Source: Caldifarciminota bacterium
Lineage (GTDB): Bacteria > WOR-3 > Hydrothermia > WGAB01
Direction: 5' to 3'
DNA: 19,397 nt
NCBI GenBank assembly: GCA_015489295.1
Contig: WGAB01000008.1
Location: 1 to 19,397 of the forward strand
Part shown: one piece after another, positions 8,597 to 19,397 of the stretch
Position numbering within the stretch: the stretch's first letter is position 1
How the letters are laid out: the number at the start of each line of letters is the position of its first letter
Program-made: the position numbers and the translations under genes
The notes under the pieces: generated by a model
The model's input: only the letters and a program-made list of their open reading frames with translations
Databases searched by the model: none
Told to the model about the DNA's origin: nothing

Positions 8597-8625
8597 AGGG
8601 TAACGGATATGTTACATTCTGTCAA
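8597..8625 (-). promoter_or_regulatory. Promoter and operator of the XRE-ImmA/PIN operon
   Basis: On the minus strand a consensus -35, TTGACA (8625-8620), is followed after 17 bp by TACCCT (8602-8597), a weak -10. Between and overlapping them is the inverted repeat GTAAC-6-GTTAC (8600-8615 on either strand). That position suits autorepression by the XRE domain encoded just downstream. The leader is short (about 15 nt) and carries GGAGG. Confidence 0.6.
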
Positions 8626-8876
8626 GGTTTCTATCTTAAGGCAACAAACGCTATAGGATAGCAAATAGAGCGTAATAGGGCGTTAAGGGATGTCCGATAG
8701 CTGCAGATCAGAAGGCTGTTTATGATGTTCCAGAGATCTCTGAAGTCGTACTACACCCCCAACACTATGCACCGAGTGTGGCTTTCGCCATATTGCCTGC
8801 TTCCTTCGGCCTGGAAAATTGCCCGGCGAAGCTTTGCTCTAACCTGCTGGAAGTACCCACACCCCTAATAACCTTA
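8626..8876. other. Gene-free spacer between the DUF262 nuclease and XRE-ImmA genes
   Basis: I see no credible gene, terminator or mobile-element end here. Two short perfect palindromes stand out: GCTAT-AGG-ATAGC (8650-8662), just upstream of the XRE -35, and CAGAGATCTCTG (8731-8742). On the minus strand an ATG near 8793, preceded by GGAAGCAGG, opens an eight-codon frame (MAKATLGA), too short to call. The stretch may be a recombination junction or a remnant. Confidence 0.4.
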
Positions 8877-10574
8877 TTATGCTAATTTTTTACCAGAACA
8901 CAGTTCTTTTACAGCTTTCTCAATAAGGTAAGCGCGATTATTTAAAAATTTTCCATAATCTCCTTGTACCAGGTCATCAAAGTTTACCATGTGGGTTTCT
9001 AAACGTCGTCGAATTTCTTCCTCTCCAAGTAAATTTGCTTCTGTGCGCTCGCGCAAATAGGCAACAGGTTCCTTTGCAGCCATTTTCCGATTTGTCTTGT
9101 AACTGATTAGGGCACAATTCAGCGCTCGGTAGATCTCATTATCGTCATGTCCCTTTTCACGTAAATAAGAAATAGGAAATAGGTGATGATATTCCCGCTG
9201 TTTTAAATGCTCTCTGCTCACAGGGGTTCCATCTGCAATGTCATGCGCACCTCTATAGAGGGAGACGAGGAGAACGGCTCGGGCTAGACGATCACGTTTT
9301 TTCGGCCAGCCGGCCTGTTTGATTTCCTCTACATGAGGCAAGGGGTGATCTTCTTCATTAAAGCAAGGAATAGTGCTTTCAGGTGCCCCTTTTCGGATTA
9401 CATCTCTCAATGCACGGAAGTCTTGAAGTGAAGCTGTTGCTGCAGCCCGCTCGTAGCGATTTGTGAAGAAAGCACGCCAGATGTATTTCCTGAACAAGAT
9501 TCTCGCATTGCCGAGGGAATCGGGGTCATTCGGAACCAGCGCCCACAAGGCGATCAACGGAGGAAGAACGACTTCGGTAGGAAGCCGTTCCCTGTCAAAA
9601 CAATATTCTTCCTCCAAGAATTTCACAGCATCCCGGGCTCCCTTTTCTATAAGGGGCCAATCCTCAAGCATCCGCTTCGGATCCAAGGCCAGGTACCCTG
9701 ATTGATTCGGAGGGCGGTCCTGAAGCAGGGCCATGGCCCCCAACACGAGGTCGCCAGGCGCGCCATAACTCTCCAGCGCGGGTGCCTTACTCCGCAGACT
9801 GGCAACGAGGTCGTGCAGTGATTCACCGGTGGCTTCCTCCATTTGGGCCACCAGAATGTCAAAAACGGTAAGTCTTACTGTGTTGGTGTTGAGTTTGATA
9901 AAGACGTTCAGCGCCACTTCTCTTGGTGTTCCCCGGGGAAGAGACAAAAAGGGAAGGTTGAATTGGGCAATTCTTTGCCTGAGTCTGTTCAACCGGTCGC
10001 GCAGTTCGTAGTACAACCGTATTTGGTGATTATCCGGCTCTCTATCCTCGGGAAAACTTAACGCTTTTCTAATCCAAGCGTCCGCCTCGGCTTCGGCTGT
10101 TGAATCGGGACGAAGGAGGTGGATGGGGGCAAGGTTTCTGTACCAGCACTCAACCGGGTCATCCGCCCATAGCGGGTAGCGTCGCTCATTCCTGTACCAC
10201 CGGCCAACAGAAACGATCTCCGGCTCAGCGTTTGGCTCCTGGAGCGATATCTTGACGTAATACGTTCGGTCTTCATAGTTGTTGTGCAAGGCACGCCATA
10301 GGGCTGTAAGGCGTTGCTGCCCGTCCAGCAGGAGTTCGGTGACGCGCTCTTGTGTTTCAGGGGCAGTGTGGAGAGGACGACTGACAAACGGCACGTCGTC
10401 CCCGACCTCCAGCGTCAGGAGGGAGCCAACCGGGAGTCCTTGGAGTACGGCTTCGAGCAGGTCCGTGATTTCCCTGTGACTCCACGCTTCCATCCGCTGG
10501 AAGCGTGGCAGTCTGATTTGACCGGTGCGTACCCTATTGAACCAGTCTGGCAATGTGCGGTTTCGAGCTTCCAT
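8877..10574 (-). CDS. DUF262/HNH (GmrSD-type) nuclease
   Basis: This 565-residue protein belongs to the GmrSD/DUF262 superfamily, whose best-known members cut modified phage DNA using NTP energy. The ParB-like DUF262 domain shows LPRFQRMEAW (22-31), the hallmark DGQQRLTAL (84-92), and VFIKLNTNTVRLTVFDI (224-240). The C-terminal part has a DUF1524/HNH-like signature: H463-H464 in EYHHLFP, N486 and N495. It starts only 4 bases after the methylase stop, with GAGGG inside the methylase end, so the two are co-translated. Coupling to a methylase resembles BrxU, a GmrSD enzyme that sits inside a BREX island and complements it. Host DNA carrying the local adenine methylation must be spared. What modification it attacks, if any, cannot be read from the sequence. 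Both signatures are intact. Confidence 0.87.
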   Translation of the reverse strand: MEARNRTLPDWFNRVRTGQIRLPRFQRMEAWSHREITDLLEAVLQGLPVGSLLTLEVGDDVPFVSRPLHTAPETQERVTELLLDGQQRLTALWRALHNNYEDRTYYVKISLQEPNAEPEIVSVGRWYRNERRYPLWADDPVECWYRNLAPIHLLRPDSTAEAEADAWIRKALSFPEDREPDNHQIRLYYELRDRLNRLRQRIAQFNLPFLSLPRGTPREVALNVFIKLNTNTVRLTVFDILVAQMEEATGESLHDLVASLRSKAPALESYGAPGDLVLGAMALLQDRPPNQSGYLALDPKRMLEDWPLIEKGARDAVKFLEEEYCFDRERLPTEVVLPPLIALWALVPNDPDSLGNARILFRKYIWRAFFTNRYERAAATASLQDFRALRDVIRKGAPESTIPCFNEEDHPLPHVEEIKQAGWPKKRDRLARAVLLVSLYRGAHDIADGTPVSREHLKQREYHHLFPISYLREKGHDDNEIYRALNCALISYKTNRKMAAKEPVAYLRERTEANLLGEEEIRRRLETHMVNFDDLVQGDYGKFLNNRAYLIEKAVKELCSGKKLA

Positions 10575-10578
10575 CCTG

Positions 10579-14786
<4,208 letters not shown>

Positions 14787-14790
<4 letters not shown>

Positions 14791-17642
14791 CTGCCTGCCT
14801 CCGGCTGCAGCACCAGGATTCCAAGGAGATCCGGAGGCCAGTGGGGTTCCACCTTCAATCCGCGCACAGCCTGCCCCACGCTCCGGCGCACCCGGCGATG
14901 GGCCTCTTTAAGTTGATCCGCTCTCCGGGTTATCAGGGTTCTCAAAGGAGAGGAAGGGGTTTCCTGGAAAACGGGCTGAAGGTTGTCCAGCACGGCTTGC
15001 ACGAGTTCCCGCTTCTCAGAAAGGGGTAGGTTTGTGGTGGGTTCGGCCGTTAGAAGGGGCAGGGCCTCATCCCAGGAAAGCCACTTCTCGGTGAAGGCCT
15101 GCCATCCTACGACCAAGACCTCCTCCGCAAGAAGGGGGCTCCGCTCGGGCCGGTGGATGAGATACCGGGGGCGCAGGAGAAGGAGTGCGGTCAGGCGGTC
15201 CACCGCCTGGGTGCGGATGGCCCCGGCCCGGGTAGCCGGTCCTGTGCCGTTTTTCTCCAGAGCCTGCTCAAAGAGGTATCGGGCCAGGGCGGTGACGAAC
15301 GGATGATTCCGGCCCAGATACTCCGCCCCTTCCGGCGTAGGGCTGGTAAAGGTCACAATCCACCGGCCGGAGCGGAGGCTGGGCAGGGCGTAGCGGACAG
15401 CGGCGGGCACACCGGTCAGGGCAGCTTCCTCGGTGATGACTTGCCACACATCGGGATGCCTGCCGGCACGCCGGATCTGCACGCCGATCTTCTGGCAGGC
15501 CGTGAGCACAAAGTTCCGCACGGCATCGGGATCGCCCAGGACCTGGTCCGTGGTTTCCAGTTCCCGGCGCACTTCCTCGGGTTTCAAGGCATGTTGGGCG
15601 AAACGGGTTCGGCTTCTCCGCTCCCGCTGCGCGTCCAGTTCCCATTGGCGGTGGATTTCCGGAACAGGGTCCTGGAACAGGGGGAGTTCCAGCTGCTTTG
15701 CAGGCTGCTCCCGGCCGAAGAACAGGGCGTGGACCAGAGCCTCCACGACAAAGCGTTCTTCTTTGGGCACGGGCACATAGGTCCCCAGGGTTTGACGGAT
15801 TTCCCGTGCCTTATCCAGAAGCACCCGGATGATGGCGCCGTCCACGGGGTTATCGCGGCCGTAAAAGCGCACCGCCTTGACCACCGGGCTGGGTTGGCCG
15901 TATCGGTCCACCCGGCCTTCCCGTTGTTCCATGCGGTTGGGGTTCCAGGGCAGGTCATAATGAAGAACCGCGTTGAACCCCTCCTGAAGATTGATGCCTT
16001 CGCTCAGGCAATCTGTGGCCACGAGAACACGGCGCCCCGGTTCTTTCATAAACTCCTGAACCTTCAGGCGGCGTTCCTCTTCGCCCATGCGGCCTGTTAC
16101 GCACAGCACGCGAACCCGGGGATTCTCTCCGGCCAGGGCGGCCTCTATTTTTTCGGCCACATACTCGGCGGTGTCCACATAGAAGCACCAGACCACGGGG
16201 TTAAAGCCATCACGCAAAAGCCGGCGCACAATGCGGATGGCCTTGGCCAGCTTGTGGTCCTCGGCTTCGGTGATGGACCGGGCCATGCGCTCCAGTTCCC
16301 GAAGCCTGCGTTGTTCGGAGGGTGCAAGGGTGGCTTCGGTGTGCTCAGAGAGGGGGGTGGGGACCTCATCGCTGGGTCGGCGGTCGGTAGGCTCGTACAC
16401 CGGGGAAGGATCGTCCAGGTCTTCACCCGTTTCGATCTCCTCTCCACGGTGGCGTTTAGCCAGTGCCACGGCTGCGGCACGCGGGCTGGACATCACGCAG
16501 CGCAGCAGGGCAAGGGCGCTCCACCAGCGCATACGGCGCCGATGTTCCTGCAGAGCCCAGCCGCTTTCCACTATACCCCGGCTAAAACGGTACACCGCCT
16601 CAAAGAGGTCCCGATACGCCGGAGAAAGGGTATAGGTGGCATCCACGGTCTCCCGGTTCGGGAAGAGGGCGGCACCCTCCCATTGTGTTTCAATATCCTT
16701 GCGGGTGCGCTGGACAAAGTACCGGGCGATCCGGGCCCGCTGTTCCTCCGTAAGGTGGGAGAGGTCCCATTTCTCAAACTCAGGCTGGAGGAGCCCTAAA
16801 AGTTTCTGGAAGGATTCGGCGATGCCGCTGTGGGGTGTGGCGGTGAGGAAAATCAGATGTCGATCTGGGTTGCTTGCCAGTTCCCGGACCAGTTCGTAAC
16901 GGAGGTGACGCTCCCGACCCCGGCCGGGAGTGGCACCGTGCACCTCATCCACCACGACCAGATCGGGGGCGTGGACGAGGAAGGCGTGCTTGTTTCGAGG
17001 GAACTTCACGAAGTCGATGCTGATGACCTGAACCGGGAAATGCTGGTAAACGCTGCGGCCGGGTGGGATCTGACGTTCCAGCCGGCCCACGGTGGCCGAA
17101 TTGATGACCACGGCATCCAGGTGAAACTTCTCTACCAGCTCCTTTTGCCATTGGTCGCAAAGGTAGGGAGGGGCCAGGACCGCAAAGCGACGGATTTCTC
17201 CCTGTTCCCAGAGTTCCCGAATGATGAGCCCTGCCTCAATGGTTTTGCCCACGCCCACATCGTCCGCGATGAGGAGTCGAACGGGCCAGATGCGGAGCGC
17301 CATCATCAAGGGAACCAGTTGATAGGTGCGGGGGCGCACGGAAATGCGGCCCAGGGAGCGGAAAGGTGCGGCGCCCTCCCGCAAGAGAAGACGGGCCGAT
17401 TGCCAGAGGAGATGCACGCTCTGGGCGTCGGAAACGGCATCTGCGGACGGCAGCGGAAATTGGGAGAGTGAGAGGCGCTCGAAGGGAAAAGAATAGCCCA
17501 GGAGTTTGGAAAGATGTGCATGGACGGCGACGATATCGTCACTGGTGCCGGTTAAGGGGCGCAGGAGGTAAACATCTTCCCGGGGACTGGGAAGAAGCAC
17601 CCAGTTACGGTTTCGGAAATGAACAATGGATCCGGGTTTCAA
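14787..17642 (-). CDS. drmD: DrmD-like SNF2/RapA-type helicase
   Basis: This 951-residue SF2 translocase of the Snf2/RapA type would act in phage DNA surveillance with the methylase. Motifs: ADDVGVGKTIEAG (126-138, Walker A K133), LAPPYLCDQW (156-165), DEVH (232-235), TATPHSG (267-273), LVATDCLSEGINLQ (540-553), and motif VI QREGRVDRYGQ (573-583). The N-terminus KPGSIVHFRNRNWVLLP matches DrmD-like starts. This supports the TTG initiator: an in-frame TGA lies 13 codons upstream and no ATG or GTG lies between them, and the next ATG is at residue 113, inside the helicase core. A central acidic stretch (400-440) is probably a flexible insertion. Its stop overlaps the methylase start. It is probably the first gene of the operon, from the TATAAT promoter at 17726. 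A stand-alone RapA is less likely because of the coupling. Confidence 0.87.
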
Positions 17643-17725
17643 AACCTTGCCCCGCTTTACAAAGCCGTTACTCGAAGGGCCTCACCAAGCCACTTTCGTT
17701 TTGAACCGAGGGTGTATCGGCAGGG

Positions 17726-17731
17726 ATTATA
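17726..17731 (-). promoter_or_regulatory. -10 box of the drmD-drmMI-DUF262 operon promoter
   Basis: TATAAT (17731-17726), within TATATAAT, lies 27 bp after the dodecin stop. No good -35 is seen at 16-18 bp. The predicted leader is about 75 nt and ends in GGGGCAAGG before the TTG start, a weak ribosome-binding site. A separate promoter here would make the defence operon independent of dodecin. Confidence 0.5.
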
Positions 17732-17757
17732 TACCACCCCCTCCTGGGAATTCGGGG

Positions 17758-17976
17758 TTAGGCGGCGCCCTGTTCGCCCTCCAGGCGGAAGGCGACCTCC
17801 AGCACCACCTGGTACTCCTTCACCTTGCCGTTTTCAATGCTGCCGCGGATCTCCTTGACCTCGAACCAGCACAGGTGCCGCAGGGTTTCGGCGGCCCGCT
17901 CCACCGCCGCCTGGATCGCCTCGTTCACCCCCTGGGGGCTCGTGCCCACCAGCGTGATCTTTTTGTACACGGCCAT
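17758..17976 (-). CDS. Dodecin, flavin-binding storage protein
   Basis: This 72-residue protein assembles as a dodecameric flavin-binding shell in the cytoplasm. The N-terminus VYKKITLVGTSPQGVNEAI is family-typical, followed by the amphipathic helix AAVERAAETLRHL. W37 and Q56 correspond to the Trp and Gln that sandwich and hydrogen-bond the isoalloxazine ring. RGSIENGKVKEYQVVLEVAF forms the last beta-hairpin, and the length is normal. GGAGGT lies six bases before the ATG. The upstream gap of 67 bp holds a Fur-like box right next to the ribosome-binding site, so expression may respond to iron. The gene is probably not part of the defence system, although it borders it. Confidence 0.93.
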   Translation of the reverse strand: MAVYKKITLVGTSPQGVNEAIQAAVERAAETLRHLCWFEVKEIRGSIENGKVKEYQVVLEVAFRLEGEQGAA

Positions 17977-17992
17977 GGTTTGACCTCCTTTT

Positions 17993-18013
17993 TGAGATTG
18001 AGTCTCATTCTCA
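17993..18013. promoter_or_regulatory. Fur-box-like palindrome upstream of dodecin
   Basis: On the minus strand the core GAGAATGAGACTCAATCTC (18012-17994) matches the classical Fur consensus GATAATGATAATCATTATC at 14 of 19 positions. The site is a 21-bp near-palindrome, TGAGA-TGAG / CTCA-TCTCA, with one mismatched pair and a central unpaired base. It ends five bases before the GGAGG of dodecin, so a bound repressor would block transcription. A hairpin role is possible but there is no terminator T-run. Confidence 0.6.
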
Positions 18014-18043
18014 AATTTCCCGGACCCGCCCCGCTGCCGCCGG

Positions 18044-19303
18044 TCACTCCCGGAACCGGCGGATCCGGGCGCCCACGGCCCGGAGCTTGTGTTCCAGGTT
18101 CTCGTAGCCCCGGTCCAGGTGGTAAATGCGGTCCACGATGGTTTTGCCCTTTGCCGCCAGGCCTGCCAGCACCAGGGCGGCCGAGGCCCGCAGGTCGGAG
18201 GCCATCACCGGCGCGCCCTTGAGTTCCTTTACGCCGCGCACCACGGCGGTGCCCGCATCCACCCGGATGTTGGCGCCCATGCGCATCAGTTCAAAGGCGT
18301 GCTTGAACCGGTCGGGGTAGATGCCTTCCTGGATCACCGAGGTGCCCTCGGCCAGGGTCATGAGGGCCATAAACTGGGCCTGCATGTCGGTGGGAAAGCC
18401 GGGGAAGGGCGCGGTTTTGATGTCCGTGGCACGGGGCCGGTCGTCGGCCCAAACCTCCAGCCAGGTGTCGCCGGTGCGCACGCCCACGCCCGCCTCCTCC
18501 AGTTTTTCTAAAACGGTCCACAGGTGCTCGGGCCGGGCGTTTTCGATGCGGAGGCGGCCGCGGGTGATGGCAGCCGCCACGGCAAAGGTGCCAGCCTCAA
18601 TGCGGTCCGGGATCACGGCGAATCGTTCGGGCGGCGTCAGGTTCGGGGTGCCCCGGATCACGATCTCGTCGGTGCCCAGGCCCTGGATTTCGGCGCCCGA
18701 GGCCTGCAGGAACTGGCCCAGGGTGACCACCTCGGGCTCCTTGGCGGCGTTGGCAATCCGGGTTTCCTCGGGCACCGTGCTCGCCACCATCATCAGGTGG
18801 GCCGTGGCCCCCACCGACGGCTGGTCAAAGGCCAGGTGGGCGCCGTGGAGCCCCTGGTGCCGGGCCAGGATGTAGCCACCCTCCAGGTCCAGGGTGGCGC
18901 CCATGCGGCGCAGGCCCTCCAGGTGGAAATTCACGGGTCGGGGCCCGAAGGCGCAGCCGCCGGGAAGCGACACCTCGGCCCGGCCGGTGCGGGCCAGAAG
19001 CGGACCCAGCACATAGATGGAGGCCCGCATGGTTTTGACGATCTCGTAGGGGGCCCGGGGCTGCAGGATCTTGCGGGCATGCACCCTGAGCCGATGGAGG
19101 TCCAGCCACTCGGTTTCCACGCCCAGAAGGTTCAGCAGTTTGAGCATGGAGAAGGTGTCGCGCACCCGGGGCACGTTTTCCAGCACCACCGGCTGGCCAA
19201 ACAGGATGGACACCGCCAAAAGCGGCAGCACGGCGTTTTTGGCCCCGGAGACCGCGACCGTGCCTTCCAGCCGGATGCCGCCTTCAATCTCAAACTTTTC
19301 CAT
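18044..19303 (-). CDS. murA: UDP-N-acetylglucosamine 1-carboxyvinyltransferase (MurA)
   Basis: This 419-residue cytosolic enzyme transfers enolpyruvate from phosphoenolpyruvate to UDP-GlcNAc, the first committed step of peptidoglycan synthesis. Residues seen: K22/N23 in SGAKNA, R93 in TMRAS, the catalytic cysteine C117 in LPGGCAFGPRPV (site of fosfomycin attack), D306 in FPTDMQAQF, R372 in ASDLRASAAL, and R398 in HLDRGY. The length is normal and the C-terminus intact. C117 implies fosfomycin sensitivity, unlike the Asp variants. Its ATG lies three bases after the stop of the upstream partial gene, so the two are probably co-transcribed. The GC-rich codon use contrasts with the defence genes to the left. 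Confidence 0.97.
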   Translation of the reverse strand: MEKFEIEGGIRLEGTVAVSGAKNAVLPLLAVSILFGQPVVLENVPRVRDTFSMLKLLNLLGVETEWLDLHRLRVHARKILQPRAPYEIVKTMRASIYVLGPLLARTGRAEVSLPGGCAFGPRPVNFHLEGLRRMGATLDLEGGYILARHQGLHGAHLAFDQPSVGATAHLMMVASTVPEETRIANAAKEPEVVTLGQFLQASGAEIQGLGTDEIVIRGTPNLTPPERFAVIPDRIEAGTFAVAAAITRGRLRIENARPEHLWTVLEKLEEAGVGVRTGDTWLEVWADDRPRATDIKTAPFPGFPTDMQAQFMALMTLAEGTSVIQEGIYPDRFKHAFELMRMGANIRVDAGTAVVRGVKELKGAPVMASDLRASAALVLAGLAAKGKTIVDRIYHLDRGYENLEHKLRAVGARIRRFRE

Positions 19304-19306
19304 GGC

Positions 19307-19397
19307 TCACTCGGGGTTCAGCACGATGAACCGGCTCCGGATTTGCCGGGAACCGGCCTGAATTTGCAGGGTATAAACCCCCGGAGCCAGCGAGGGC
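19307..19397 (-). CDS. C-terminal end of a probable secreted protein with a beta-sandwich sorting-type tail (partial)
   Basis: Only the last 29 codons are in the window, ending in TGA three bases before the murA ATG. The visible part includes LAPGVYTLQIQAGS and FIVLNPE. The GVYTLQIQAG pattern followed by R/S-rich strands and a hydrophobic end is like the FlgD-Ig or type IX-like sorting domains of secreted proteins in Bacteroidota and related phyla. The true function and the signal peptide lie outside the window. The same strand and tight spacing suggest an operon with murA. Confidence 0.55.
   Translation of the reverse strand, partial: PSLAPGVYTLQIQAGSRQIRSRFIVLNPE

Noticed and set aside
15153..16799. 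Long open frame of 548 codons on the plus strand
   Set aside because: It is antisense to the SNF2 helicase, whose motifs are all intact. The translation has no recognisable domain and is a shadow of GC-rich codon use.
17991..18015. Intrinsic terminator after murA
   Set aside because: The stem TTTGAGA/TCTCAAA is followed by AAGGAGG rather than T residues on the transcribed strand. A regulator site fits better.

Overview
The window is one minus-strand block from a moderately GC-rich bacterium. It joins a housekeeping edge (murA and dodecin, right end) to a large anti-phage/accessory island (about 48-17642). Nothing fixes the species. The promoters I can see carry bacterial TATAAT-type -10 boxes. 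The high-GC murA/dodecin part, rich in Arg/Ala/Gly/Pro, suits a thermophilic or otherwise GC-rich lineage. The protein fragment at the extreme right ends in a GVYTLQIQAG-type beta-sandwich tail, as in secreted proteins with type IX-like sorting domains, which hints weakly at an FCB-like or neighbouring phylum.

Read in the direction of transcription (right to left), the layout is as follows. 19397-19307 is the C-terminal end of a secreted-type protein. 19303-18044 is murA. 17976-17758 is dodecin, preceded by a strong Fur-box-like palindrome. 17642-14787 is a DrmD-like SNF2 helicase with a TTG start behind its own TATAAT promoter. 14790-10579 is a DrmMI-like Eco57I-class adenine methylase that overlaps the helicase by ATGA. 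10574-8877 is a DUF262/HNH (GmrSD-type) nuclease, four bases after the methylase. 8876-8576 is a gene-free spacer of about 300 bp holding a promoter and palindromes. 8575-7448 is an XRE-ImmA/IrrE-type regulator/peptidase with a UPF0175-like tail, and 7438-6905 is a DUF3368-type PIN RNase, together a toxin-antitoxin-like pair. 6713-5277 is a DUF234-type ATPase whose promoter lies inside a 39-bp palindrome. 5135-48 is a 1695-residue YprA/DrmA-type helicase with a DUF1998/MZB zinc module and a C-terminal Vsr/DUF559-like nuclease domain.

My reading is that this is a divergent class 1 DISARM-like locus. DrmD plus DrmMI are present and translationally coupled. The separate drmA, drmB and drmC genes are absent from the window, and one giant helicase-DUF1998-nuclease polypeptide could cover all three roles. 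The DUF262 nuclease is wired into the methylase operon, as expected if self-marking by methylation is combined with a nuclease that attacks DNA modified differently. The XRE-ImmA/PIN pair and the ATPase sit between the two halves, each with its own regulatory palindrome, and may be guard or regulatory modules or independent insertions. Base composition changes by eye from the murA/dodecin end to the left half, consistent with acquisition in steps. There are no tRNA, rRNA, CRISPR, transposase or integrase genes that I can recognise.
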